Part shown: piece after piece, positions 1 to 8,158 of the stretch | Numbering within the stretch: the first letter of the stretch is position 1 | Layout of the letters: the number at the start of each line of letters is the position of its first letter | Source: an uncultured Lachnospiraceae bacterium | GTDB taxonomy: Bacteria > Bacillota > Clostridia > Lachnospirales > Lachnospiraceae | Length of the DNA: 28,987 bases | NCBI GenBank assembly: GCA_910576815.1 | Contig: CAJTKA010000042.1 | Coordinates: forward strand, 1-28,987 | Direction of reading: 5' to 3' | Translations under genes and position numbers: made by a program | The notes under the pieces: model-generated | The model's database searches: none | What the model was told of the DNA's origin: nothing | The model's input: only the letters and a program-made list of their open reading frames with translations

Positions 1-53
1 CCCCGACCTTTTGGTCCGTAGCCAAACGCTCTATCCAGCTGAGCTAAGCGCAC
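1..53 (-). tRNA. tRNA-Arg (ACG anticodon), partial
   Basis: On the minus strand, positions 53 to 1 read as a 7-nt acceptor arm, U8-A9, a D stem GCTC/GAGC with an AGCTGGATA-type loop, and an anticodon stem TTTGG/CCAAA enclosing the loop CTACGGA. The anticodon is ACG, which reads arginine CGN codons. The variable loop begins before the window edge; the T arm and 3' acceptor strand lie outside, so the gene is cut by the window and is not evidently broken. A perfect consensus promoter lies just upstream. Confidence 0.93.
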
Positions 54-71
54 ATCTTCACAACAATGGTT

Positions 72-100
72 ATTATAAAGTCTTTTTCGCAAAATGTCAA
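72..100 (-). promoter_or_regulatory. SigA promoter of the tRNA-Arg gene
   Basis: On the minus strand, TTGACA (95-100) is followed after exactly 17 bp by TATAAT (72-77). Both hexamers are perfect consensus, and the -10 box lies 18 bp before the tRNA 5' end. A strong constitutive promoter is expected for a tRNA. Confidence 0.9.
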
Positions 101-145
101 GTGCCGTCAATTAAAAATGCACGCAATCCATATATATGTATGAAA

Positions 146-172
146 GAAGGCGGCTCTCATCGAACCGCCTTC
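146..172 (-). terminator. terminator of the chemosensory operon
   Basis: A perfect 8-bp stem (GAAGGCGG 146-153 with CCGCCTTC 165-172) has an 11-nt loop. On the minus strand it lies about 45 bp beyond the chemoreceptor stop codon and is followed by CTTTCATA, a short imperfect U tract. It separates the operon from the tRNA promoter. Confidence 0.7.
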
Positions 173-216
173 CAAACATTCTTTAAATCTATAGATCGCT
201 CTATGTTTTGATGCCT

Positions 217-2001
217 TTAGTATTTCCCAAAGTCGCCGTCCAGAGAGATTGTAGGCTCGTCATCATAGGAAGCCGCGGAAACGTTGTTATCAGCCCCAAA
301 GCCGCTGTTGTAAGAGTCCGCCGCCAACTGATATTTCGCCATCAGGTTCTTTAAGGTGATAGCCTGGTTGGAAAGCTCCTCGCTGGCCGCCGCACACTGC
401 TGGCTGGTAGCCGCATTGGTCTGCACCACGGTAGATACCTGAGAGATCGCCTGATCGATCTGGGAGATCGCCGTCGCCTGGTCGTTGGAAGAAGATGTAA
501 TGTTGCTGATCAGACCTACGATCTCATCAATAGAGGTTACGATCTCGTCAAGAGACTTCGCCGTATCCTGTGCGATCTTGGTACCGTTGCCTACCTTGTG
601 GATCGTATCGTCGATCATCTCCGCAGTCTCGCTGGCCGCTGCCGCACTCTTTGCTGCCAAATTTCTTACTTCTTCTGCTACCACAGCAAAGCCCTTGCCG
701 TGCACGCCCGCTCTTGCCGCCTCAACCGCAGCGTTCAAAGCCAATATGTTGGTCTGGAATGCAATATCGTCGATCGTCTTAATGATCTTGGAGATCGTCT
801 CGGAGGATGCGTTGATATCATCCATCGCGCCAATCATGGACTTCATCTGCTCATTACCGGATGCTGCCATCTCTTTGATATTGTTAACAAGCACATTTGC
901 CTCGCTGGCCTCTGTCGCGTTCGCCTTGGTACGCTGTGTCACTTCGTCCATGGAAGCAGTTACCTGCTCGATCGCGCTCGCCTGCTCCGTGGAACCCTGT
1001 GCAAGCGCCTGGCTGGCATTCGCCACCTGTTCGGAACCGACCGTGATCTGTGCACTCGCCTCTTTGACATTGCTGAGCGTCATGTTGTTCTCGGAAAGCA
1101 GTCTGACGATCGCCTTGCCCAATACATCTCTGTCGCTTCTGGGATTTGCTTCCATAGTCAGATTGCCCTTGGAAATAGCTTCGGTAATTTTCGTCTGCTC
1201 CTTGATCGCATTCGCCATCTGTGCAAACTCATCAAGCAGCTCGCCCAGATCGTCATGATAAAGCTTCTCACAGTCTACATCAATATCACCCAAGGTCATC
1301 TTCTTAGCCGCCTCGGACAGCTTCGCCATAGGTCTGGTGATTGCTTTGATCAGGAACAGGCAATACATGATGGTAATCAGGACCGCCAGAACGATAACTA
1401 CTCCCTGAAGGATAGTCAGGCCTGTAAGCTGCTGCTGAATCGTCACTTCTTTCGCCTTAGTGTCACTCTCGATCGCAGAAATCAGTTCAGTCAGCATGGT
1501 CTCCACATCATCGGCAATTGTCTTACCGTTGGTCATCAAATCGTTGACGGCTTCCTCTACCTTGCCTTCTTTTGCCAAATCGATATCATTCTGTGTGGAT
1601 TCATACCAGGAATTGATCTTATTATTTACTTCCCGATACTGCGCCTGAATCTCATCAGGTAAGCTCCCCATTCTGCCTTCAAAAAGATCCAGATATTTTC
1701 TGGCATCAGCCTTATAGGTCTCGATCATCTGCTCCTGCTGCTTCAACGCATCCGGATCATCGTAGTAAGCAAACAGAATGTTGCGTACACGTACCTTGAT
1801 ATTACAGAAATCAGCAAAGCCCTGCGTCACATCATACTGTGCCAGCGCGCTGTTGTTCAGACTCGTCCGCGCCTTGTTTACCATGTTGGAGGACCATATG
1901 CCCACTGCCGAAATGATGAGCATCAAGCCCAGCAACAAAACACTGAACAAAGTAATTTTGTTCCTGACAGTCATGTCATTAATTGAAAATTTCTTCTTCA
2001 T
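217..2001 (-). CDS. methyl-accepting chemotaxis protein
   Basis: This is a 594-residue transmembrane chemoreceptor. TM1 spans about residues 16-37, followed by a helical periplasmic-type sensor (about 40-190, resembling the four-helix-bundle MCP family), TM2 at about 193-217 and a HAMP domain at 218-270. A second HAMP-like stretch (about 271-310, containing SKGNLTMEANPRSD) precedes the cytoplasmic signalling hairpin. The hairpin tip is highly conserved around residues 412-450 (DDIAFQTNILALNAAVEAAR, then GKGFAVVAEEVRNLA) and carries the receptor trimer and CheA/CheW contact surface. The C-terminus is acidic, with no recognisable CheR-tethering pentapeptide. The start has a good SD (AGGAGAG) 7 nt upstream. 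It is the last gene of the operon, 15 bp after cheW, so this receptor probably feeds the adjacent CheA. The ligand cannot be read from the sequence. Confidence 0.95.
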   Translation of the reverse strand: MKKKFSINDMTVRNKITLFSVLLLGLMLIISAVGIWSSNMVNKARTSLNNSALAQYDVTQGFADFCNIKVRVRNILFAYYDDPDALKQQEQMIETYKADARKYLDLFEGRMGSLPDEIQAQYREVNNKINSWYESTQNDIDLAKEGKVEEAVNDLMTNGKTIADDVETMLTELISAIESDTKAKEVTIQQQLTGLTILQGVVIVLAVLITIMYCLFLIKAITRPMAKLSEAAKKMTLGDIDVDCEKLYHDDLGELLDEFAQMANAIKEQTKITEAISKGNLTMEANPRSDRDVLGKAIVRLLSENNMTLSNVKEASAQITVGSEQVANASQALAQGSTEQASAIEQVTASMDEVTQRTKANATEASEANVLVNNIKEMAASGNEQMKSMIGAMDDINASSETISKIIKTIDDIAFQTNILALNAAVEAARAGVHGKGFAVVAEEVRNLAAKSAAAASETAEMIDDTIHKVGNGTKIAQDTAKSLDEIVTSIDEIVGLISNITSSSNDQATAISQIDQAISQVSTVVQTNAATSQQCAAASEELSNQAITLKNLMAKYQLAADSYNSGFGADNNVSAASYDDEPTISLDGDFGKY

Positions 2002-2016
2002 GGTAATCTCTCCTTT

Positions 2017-2559
2017 TTATGATTGTTCTTCTTTGCGGCTTTCTTCTACCACAGCCACGATATCATCCTGTCTGATCAGCTTCTCCGGATCGAGAAGAAG
2101 TGTCACCGTATCTCCTGTTTTGGCAAGCCCATACACATACTTATTATGCTCATGTTCTTTCCTGCCCAGGGACGGCGGCGGCGCGATACTGTCCTCCGCG
2201 ATCGTATCCACATCCGCCAGTTTTTCCACGATCAGACCAATCATGGTTGACTTTACATCAATGACGATAATACACGTCCTGTCCGTATATTCGCACGGTT
2301 CCATCTTGAATCTGGCACGAACATCGATTACCGGAATGATCTTGCCTCTCAGATTGATCAGTCCTTTGATGTAATCGTCTACCTCAGGGATCGCCGCGAT
2401 CGGCTGCATCGCAATGATCTCATTCACGTAGCTGATACTGATGCCGAAGAACTCTTTCCCAATCTGAAATGTCATGAACATTCCTTTTTGGGAATCATCC
2501 TCTTCCAACAGTTCTTCCGTCTCATCCAATTCTTCTTTTTTTAATAAGTCTTCGGCCAT
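2017..2559 (-). CDS. cheW: chemotaxis coupling protein CheW
   Basis: The 180-residue protein has one CheW domain (about residues 25-170) that links chemoreceptors to the CheA P5 domain. The typical signature runs through GMFMTFQIGKEFFGISISYV, then IKGLINLRGKIIPVIDVRARF and the later strand IGLIVEKLADV. The first 25 residues are a glutamate-rich, probably disordered tail, longer than in minimal CheW. Its SD (AAAGGAGA) lies inside the last codons of cheA, and the two genes are 3 bp apart, so they are probably translationally coupled. CheW here lies between cheA and the receptor gene, as expected for one array. Confidence 0.94.
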   Translation of the reverse strand: MAEDLLKKEELDETEELLEEDDSQKGMFMTFQIGKEFFGISISYVNEIIAMQPIAAIPEVDDYIKGLINLRGKIIPVIDVRARFKMEPCEYTDRTCIIVIDVKSTMIGLIVEKLADVDTIAEDSIAPPPSLGRKEHEHNKYVYGLAKTGDTVTLLLDPEKLIRQDDIVAVVEESRKEEQS

Positions 2560-2562
2560 GTA

Positions 2563-4695
2563 CTATCTCCTTTCTCCGTCGTGCATCAGCAACCCGGCAA
2601 TATCCAGGATCAGTGCAATGCTTCCATCTCCCAGCTGCGTACAGCCGGAAAGACCTTTGACCTTTCTGACATAGGGCGGGATCGGTTTGACCACGATCTC
2701 CTGCTCCTGCAGCAGCTTGTCGATCAGAACACATACCTGACTGCCTTCATGCTCTAACACAACGATGATTCCATCTTCAATCTTATTGACTGAATCAGGC
2801 AGATCATACTTTTCATTCAAGCGGATAAAGGGATAACATTCGCCTCTGAGAACAATATATTCTTCGCCGCTCGGTTCCTGAATGAGGTCATCCTCACCCA
2901 CTCTTACAAATTCCTTGATCGAAGCCGTTTCAATCACAAACGGGGAATTACCCACCTGTACCACGATGCCGTTGATGATCGCCAGAGTCAATGGAATCAC
3001 CAGGGTCATCTCAGATCCTTCAAATTCCACACTGGAAATATCGAGTCTTCCGCTGATGGACTGGATATTTTTTACCACCACGTCCATGCCCACGCCTCTG
3101 CCTGAATATTCCGTGACTTCCTCCTTGGTGGAAAAGCCCGGCAGTGTGATAAAGCGGAAGATTTCTTTGTCTGAGAACTCGCTCATCGGCTTGTTCTCGA
3201 TCACGCCCTTCTCCAGCGCTTTTTGATACAGTTTATCTTTATTTAAGCCCTTACCATCGTCTTTTACGCTGATATAAACCTTGCCGCCCTCGTTCTTGGC
3301 CTCCAGCGTGATTTTACCTTTGGCAGGCTTACCGACTGCGGTACGATCCTCCGCATTCTCCTCGATTCCGTGATCCACCGAGTTTCTCACAAGGTGCATC
3401 AGCGGGTCGGTGATGTGCTCGATGATATTCTTATCCACTTCCGTGTTCTCACCGACCACTTCCAGCTCGATATCCTTGCCAAGTTTTCTGGACACGTCGA
3501 AGACGATCCTCCTCATCTTCTGGAAGACATTGGTCAGCGGCATCATGCGCATGGACATGATGACCTCCTGCAGCTCCGTAGTGATCTTAGCAAGCTGTCC
3601 GGAAGCCTTCTGGAAATTGGAGAGCTCCAGTCCCGGCACCTTCAGGTCGGGATTCTGCAATACCACTGCTTCCGCAATGACAAGCTCACCAATCAGATCC
3701 ATCAGTGCGTCCATCTTCTCCACGTTCACGCTGATAATGCTCTGCTGCTTCGGCTGATTCTTCGCCAGGGTCTTACCTTTTCCGGCTTCCTTGGTCTTGA
3801 CCACATAGTCGCCGGGTTTCGGCCCTTCTTTCTTTGTGTCCTTGTCGTCACTCTTTGCCGCTTCCACAGGCTGCGTAGCAGGCATGGCATCCTCTCTGCC
3901 AAACTCGCCAAGCGCGTTGCCGTATTCTTCCTTCGTCAGCTCGTCAAAGTTGATCTCCTCAGCCTCAGAGCTGTCGATCAGGGCAATGACCTCCTCTTTG
4001 GAGCTCTTTGTCTGCAGCAGCATATGAAAGCCTTCTGCAACGATCACATCGGCGCTGGCCTCGTTGGAAAGAATGTCATCCGGCGTATAAAGCAGATCCT
4101 CCGCCACTTCCTTCAGGGCATAGGTCGCCGAATACGCCCGCAGATTACTCATCTGCGTATCGCTTCGATAATGGATCGATATCCGGTAAAAATGACTGTC
4201 ATCACCTGCCACGGGTGTGATGTAGAACTGTGTCGGCTCCACATGCCTGTTCGCCTGCGGCATCTCGATGCCCTGCTTCTTGATCTCGCCTTTCAGACGA
4301 CTAAGAAACTCATCCAAATCCTCCACAAGCTGTTTTTCATCTCCGTCAGGAGTTTCTCCGCTTTTGAGTTTGTCAAGCTCTCCGGTCACGAAATCCGATA
4401 CGGCAAGTACTTTCTCCACCAGTTCCATGTGAGGCACGTCATCCGGATGGGATTCTCTCAGGTAATAAAATACATCTTCCAATTTATGGGTTACCTTGGT
4501 AATGTTCTCATACATCAAAACACCCGAGGAACCCTTGATGGTGTGCATGACACGGAAAATCTCATTGATATCGGAATCATCGAAGCAGTCTGCGTCCTGT
4601 TTTTCTAATATGATGCCTTCCAGTTTTTCCAAAAGCTGGCCGCTCTCGTACAAAAACATGTCCAGCATACTGTCTGTGTTGAATTCTTCTGCCAT
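2563..4695 (-). CDS. cheA: chemotaxis histidine kinase CheA
   Basis: A 710-residue CheA with all five domains. P1 (about 1-105) carries the phosphorylated histidine at residue 51 in the motif HTIKGSSG. A P2-like response-regulator-binding domain lies at about 155-245, then a charged linker and the P3 dimerisation helices (about 320-385). P4 (about 390-565) has an intact ATP site: N box HLVRNSVDHGIE (434-445), G1 VKDDGKGL and G2 GRGVGMDVV. The CheW-like P5 (about 570-705) contains the typical LTLAIINGIVV and IVVLEHEG segments. Start SD is GAGGAGG, 5 nt before ATG. It autophosphorylates in receptor arrays and donates phosphate to CheY and CheB, whose genes lie directly upstream. It appears fully functional. 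Confidence 0.97.
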   Translation of the reverse strand: MAEEFNTDSMLDMFLYESGQLLEKLEGIILEKQDADCFDDSDINEIFRVMHTIKGSSGVLMYENITKVTHKLEDVFYYLRESHPDDVPHMELVEKVLAVSDFVTGELDKLKSGETPDGDEKQLVEDLDEFLSRLKGEIKKQGIEMPQANRHVEPTQFYITPVAGDDSHFYRISIHYRSDTQMSNLRAYSATYALKEVAEDLLYTPDDILSNEASADVIVAEGFHMLLQTKSSKEEVIALIDSSEAEEINFDELTKEEYGNALGEFGREDAMPATQPVEAAKSDDKDTKKEGPKPGDYVVKTKEAGKGKTLAKNQPKQQSIISVNVEKMDALMDLIGELVIAEAVVLQNPDLKVPGLELSNFQKASGQLAKITTELQEVIMSMRMMPLTNVFQKMRRIVFDVSRKLGKDIELEVVGENTEVDKNIIEHITDPLMHLVRNSVDHGIEENAEDRTAVGKPAKGKITLEAKNEGGKVYISVKDDGKGLNKDKLYQKALEKGVIENKPMSEFSDKEIFRFITLPGFSTKEEVTEYSGRGVGMDVVVKNIQSISGRLDISSVEFEGSEMTLVIPLTLAIINGIVVQVGNSPFVIETASIKEFVRVGEDDLIQEPSGEEYIVLRGECYPFIRLNEKYDLPDSVNKIEDGIIVVLEHEGSQVCVLIDKLLQEQEIVVKPIPPYVRKVKGLSGCTQLGDGSIALILDIAGLLMHDGERR

Positions 4696-4730
4696 ACTTC
4701 CTCCTCATCTTTAAGGATTTTCTGGTTTTT

Positions 4731-5123
4731 CTAAATCAGTCCCAGCTTCTTTAATACCTTTTCAAACTTCTCTACATCTATCGGTTTTCCGGCATAGGCC
4801 TCACATCCAAGCTCGAACGCCATCTTAACATTGCGCTCGTCGTTTAGCGCTGTGGTCATGATTACCTTGACACGCTTACTCTTAGGGATACCCTTCTGCG
4901 CCTCAATGTCGCGAATCGCTTTCAGTACTTGATAGCCGTCCATCACCGGCATCATCACGTCGAGGCAGGCCAGATCATAGGGCTCTCCGTCCTCCAGCGC
5001 CATCATAAAAGCATCCACAGCTTCTTCGCCATCCACCATCACATCACATTCCCCGTAACGCGAAAGCTGTTTGTCCATAAACTTGCGGCTGGCGAAATCG
5101 TCCTCAGCCAATAAAATCTTCAT
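4731..5123 (-). CDS. cheY: CheY-like single-domain response regulator
   Basis: The 130-residue stand-alone receiver has the acidic pair E7/D8/D9, phosphoacceptor D55 (CLDVMMPVMDG), the conserved threonine in MTTA (about 90) and lysine in AGKP (about 113). No output domain is attached, so it is the diffusible phosphate carrier for the CheA encoded 35 bp downstream. It has a slightly longer alpha4/beta5 region (ALNDERNVKMAFELGCEAY) than classic flagellar CheY. Whether it docks on a flagellar motor cannot be told here; a role as phosphate sink or as control of another effector is also possible. SD AAGGAG is upstream of the ATG. Confidence 0.85.
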   Translation of the reverse strand: MKILLAEDDFASRKFMDKQLSRYGECDVMVDGEEAVDAFMMALEDGEPYDLACLDVMMPVMDGYQVLKAIRDIEAQKGIPKSKRVKVIMTTALNDERNVKMAFELGCEAYAGKPIDVEKFEKVLKKLGLI

Positions 5124-5173
5124 CTGCGCCCAACTCCTTTCTTTTAATTTTCTGGTACAATTCTCTGTAACAT

Positions 5174-6199
5174 CTATTTGCTCAACAGGTTGTAAACCTT
5201 CCCTGCGATTGCCGTGATCGGCGCCTGCTGCTGCACCGCCCCGATATCAAAGGCCACCTTCGGCATACCATAGACGACGCAGGTAGCCTCGTCCTGTCCC
5301 ACCGTCAGTGCGCCCGCATTGCGCATCTCCAATAAGCCCTTGGCACCGTCGGCGCCCATGCCCGTCAAAATGACGCCGACCGCCTTGTTCCCGGCCGCCT
5401 TCGCCACAGAAGAAAACAAAACGTCCACGGAAGGGCAGTGCCCGCTCACCTTTTCCGTACCCCGGCACTCCACCTGATAGATGCCGTTTACCTTGACAAG
5501 CCTCATCTGCCTGTCTCCCGGCGCAATCAGCACCTGTCCCTGCAGGACGCGGTCGCCCGTCTCAGCTTCCTTGACCGCCACCTCACATTGATTGTTCAGA
5601 CGGTCCGAATACATCTTGGTAAAGCCGGGCGGCATATGCTGTACAATGACAACGCCCGGAATGTCTCTCTTAAAGCGTTTGACCACCTCGAAGATGGCCT
5701 CGGTGCCGCCTGTAGACGCACCGATCGCAACGATACGGTCCCTGCCGCCCGCTGCACTGATATTGCCCATAACGGAAGAACTATCCACCCGTTTCAATTT
5801 TCCAACCTTCGCCGTGGAAGCGATCTTTACCTTCGTCGCCAGTTCCTGCGAAAGGAAGTCGTTTAACTGTGCCTGATTCAAATTCGTAGGCTTGTTTACA
5901 AAATCGACCGCGCCTGCTTCCAACGCGTCAAAAACCTTATCGTTTAGGGAACTGATCATCACGACCGGAAGGGGGTACTGCGGCATCAGCCTCTTCAAAA
6001 ACTCGATACCGTTCATCTTCGGCATCTCCACATCCAGTGTCATTACATCCGGCTTAAATTTCAAAATGGCATCCCGCGCCTGATAAACATCCTCCACATC
6101 CGCCACGACTTCAATATTCGGATCCGCATTCAGTGCCCTTACCAAAAGCTTACGGAACAACAGTGAATCATCAACGACCAATACTCTGATCGGCATCAT
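5174..6199 (-). CDS. cheB: chemoreceptor glutamate methylesterase CheB
   Basis: 341 residues: an N-terminal receiver (D10, D11, phosphoacceptor D56 in MTLDVEMPKMNG, lysine in NKP), a linker, and a C-terminal methylesterase. The catalytic triad is present: Ser162 in GASTGGTEA, His188 in IVQHMPPGFT and Asp284 in TGMGADGAKG. It removes methyl groups from, and deamidates, receptor adaptation glutamates once phosphorylated by CheA. Two in-frame ATGs open the ORF (MMPIRV); an AGGG lies about 9 nt upstream of the first, so either start is possible. It sits between cheR and cheY, giving a complete adaptation module; no cheD or cheC is seen in the window. Confidence 0.96.
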   Translation of the reverse strand: MMPIRVLVVDDSLLFRKLLVRALNADPNIEVVADVEDVYQARDAILKFKPDVMTLDVEMPKMNGIEFLKRLMPQYPLPVVMISSLNDKVFDALEAGAVDFVNKPTNLNQAQLNDFLSQELATKVKIASTAKVGKLKRVDSSSVMGNISAAGGRDRIVAIGASTGGTEAIFEVVKRFKRDIPGVVIVQHMPPGFTKMYSDRLNNQCEVAVKEAETGDRVLQGQVLIAPGDRQMRLVKVNGIYQVECRGTEKVSGHCPSVDVLFSSVAKAAGNKAVGVILTGMGADGAKGLLEMRNAGALTVGQDEATCVVYGMPKVAFDIGAVQQQAPITAIAGKVYNLLSK

Positions 6200-6210
6200 A
6201 TTTCGATTCC

Positions 6211-7014
6211 CTACTTTCTATAGATTGATGGCTGAACGTAATCAAACTTTACCTTCTGGCGATCCAATCTCTCTGTCAACCCGATAAAGAGATATCCACC
6301 CGGCTCCATGTGATCGTAAATCCGCTCGATGAGCGGGTACTTGATATCATCCTGAAAATAAATCATTACGTTTCTTAAAAATACTATATGGAACTTTTTC
6401 TTAAACGGAATAGGATCCATCAGATTAAACTGCCTGAAGATCACTTCATTTTTCAATTCGTCTTTTACCCGAAATTCTTCCTCGCTAAGCTGCTTAAAAT
6501 AGCGTTTCTTCCAGGCTTCCGGAAGCGGATCGATGTGTTCGCGCAGATATACGCCCTTTGCCGCATGATCCAAAACCCGCAGGGAAATGTCTGTCGCCAA
6601 AAGCCTCGTATCCCAAGCCGGACGCTCCATGGCAAAGAAATCCTTGATGATCATTGCCATCGTGTAGGGTTCTTCGCCCGTTGAAGACGCGCCGCACCAG
6701 ACTCTTAAATCTCTCGTGTTCTTTGCCTTGGCCTTCGCCCAAGGGAGCGCCACATTTTTCATGAAATCAAAATGCTCGCTCTCGCGCATAAAATATGTAT
6801 GGTTGGTGGTGAGAATGTTGATCAGATCCGTGGATTCTGCACCCTTTGGGTTTTTTTCCACCTTCTCCATGAACTCATTGTAGTTTGCGTAGCCGTTGCG
6901 GGCCAGATAATTCTCCAGTCTTCCGCCTACCAAAACCTTTTTCTGACTCAGATCTATGCCGTAATGCTTATGGACATAGCCGACGATCCGTTGAAATTCA
7001 CTGTCGGTAATCAC
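6211..7014 (-). CDS. cheR: chemoreceptor methyltransferase CheR
   Basis: 267 residues with a helical N-terminal CheR domain (about 1-75) and an S-adenosylmethionine-dependent methyltransferase domain. Diagnostic motifs are LTTNHTYFMRE (the CheR arginine region), VWCGASSTGEEPYTMAM (SAM-binding loop), LATDIS, and HIVFLRNVMIYF before the beta subdomain. It methylates glutamates on chemoreceptors for adaptation, opposing CheB, whose gene starts 11 bp downstream. The start is GTG at 7014, selected because GGAGG lies 8 nt upstream. The usual Cys in the FCRN motif is Leu here (VFLRNV), a mild variation that should not affect catalysis. Confidence 0.96.
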   Translation of the reverse strand: MITDSEFQRIVGYVHKHYGIDLSQKKVLVGGRLENYLARNGYANYNEFMEKVEKNPKGAESTDLINILTTNHTYFMRESEHFDFMKNVALPWAKAKAKNTRDLRVWCGASSTGEEPYTMAMIIKDFFAMERPAWDTRLLATDISLRVLDHAAKGVYLREHIDPLPEAWKKRYFKQLSEEEFRVKDELKNEVIFRQFNLMDPIPFKKKFHIVFLRNVMIYFQDDIKYPLIERIYDHMEPGGYLFIGLTERLDRQKVKFDYVQPSIYRK

Positions 7015-7069
7015 TATTTCCGCCTCCCTAAATAACCATCTTTAATTAAACCACAGAATCAGCCAAAAG

Positions 7070-8131
7070 TCAATTTGTTCTCATTCGGCCGAAAAGCTTG
7101 CTAAAGACCTGCACGACGTCGGGATCATAGAGCACGCCGCTGTTTTTGGTAATATGTTCCACGCCTTCTTCTACCGAAAGGGGGGGGCTCTCCTCCCCCG
7201 GCGCCGTCACCGTATCAAAACCGTCTACTACCGCCACGATCCGCGCCGCCAGCGGGATCTCGCTGCCGGATAGTGCGGGATACCCCGTGCCGTCAAAGTG
7301 GCAGTGACAGCAGGATACGATCTGCTGCGCCATCACCAGCGCGCCGTCCTCCTCCTGCTCTGCGCCAAGTTCATCCATCAGCTCTTTGCCTTCCTCGACG
7401 CATTTTTTGATATAGTCTCTGTCGTCCTCCGCCGCAGGGGGCGTCTCGTTCAGAACAAATCCGCCGACATCGTGAAGTCTCGCCGCGATACCGATGGCCT
7501 CCACAAACTCATCTGTAATCACATCCTCATAACGCGGAGAAAACTGCAGTCCCTGTGCCAGCAGCTTACTGTTGTAACCCACATGCGACCTGTGCGTCAC
7601 CTTCTGTGCATCCTTCTTTTTCAAAAGGCCGTTCAGGGCGCGCAGGACATTGATGTGCGTCTTCTCGATCAGATTCTTCTGATCCTCCACCAGCTTGTGC
7701 ATCATGCGGTTATAGTCCGTCATCTCCTGCCGCAGACGGTAAATGCTTAAGTGATTGCTCACCCGCATGAGGACCTCCACGTTATCAAAGGGTTTTGGAA
7801 TAAAATCCACTGCCCCCGCCAGAAAGGCTTCCTCCTTCTCCTTACTGGTATTTAAGACCGTGATAAAGATAAAGGGAATCTCTCTGGTATTCTGATCACT
7901 CTTTAGCATCCTGCAAAATTCCAGCCCGTCAACTTCCGGCATGGAAAGATCGGAGAGGATCAGGTCGGGCATGGTCTTTTTCATCTGTGTCAGCGCTTCT
8001 TGAACACTCAGGGCAGTCATGGTGTCATAGCCTTCGTGAGTGAGAATGTTTTCCAAAATGGTCACATTTACGCTGATGTCGTCCACGATCAAAATCATGG
8101 GCGCTTTTTTGTTGTTATGTTCTGTCCCCAT
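7070..8131 (-). CDS. response regulator with degenerate HD-GYP domain
   Basis: 353 residues. An N-terminal receiver (D17, D18, phosphoacceptor D61 in ILSDLSMPEVDG, KP lysine at about 113) is joined by a helical linker (about 125-170) to an HD-GYP-like domain. The HD pair is kept (H220-D221 in ARLHDVGG) and the signature GTGYP is visible (282-285). However, the lysine normally following HDxG is glycine, the later histidine of the mk-H-t-iG segment is missing (KKCVEEGKELM), and the HHE triplet reads C-H-C. Several metal and c-di-GMP contacts are therefore altered, so the domain may be inactive or may act on something else, or serve as a phosphorylation-gated binding module. SD GGAGGGC is 6 nt before ATG. 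The gene lies 27 bp after the kinase gene, its likely phosphodonor. Confidence 0.88.
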   Translation of the reverse strand: MGTEHNNKKAPMILIVDDISVNVTILENILTHEGYDTMTALSVQEALTQMKKTMPDLILSDLSMPEVDGLEFCRMLKSDQNTREIPFIFITVLNTSKEKEEAFLAGAVDFIPKPFDNVEVLMRVSNHLSIYRLRQEMTDYNRMMHKLVEDQKNLIEKTHINVLRALNGLLKKKDAQKVTHRSHVGYNSKLLAQGLQFSPRYEDVITDEFVEAIGIAARLHDVGGFVLNETPPAAEDDRDYIKKCVEEGKELMDELGAEQEEDGALVMAQQIVSCCHCHFDGTGYPALSGSEIPLAARIVAVVDGFDTVTAPGEESPPLSVEEGVEHITKNSGVLYDPDVVQVFSKLFGRMRTN

Positions 8132-8158
8132 CTCTGCCCTCCTTTACGCATCTATGAT

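Noticed and set aside
485..1662. Long plus-strand open frames (257 and 354 codons) opposite the chemoreceptor gene
   Set aside because: They are antisense to a conserved MCP, lack SD sites and read as low-complexity Ser/Ala or His/Arg-rich products, typical of shadow frames.
3370..4608. 412-codon plus-strand frame opposite cheA
   Set aside because: cheA is intact with all domains on the other strand; the antisense product has no recognisable motif and no SD.
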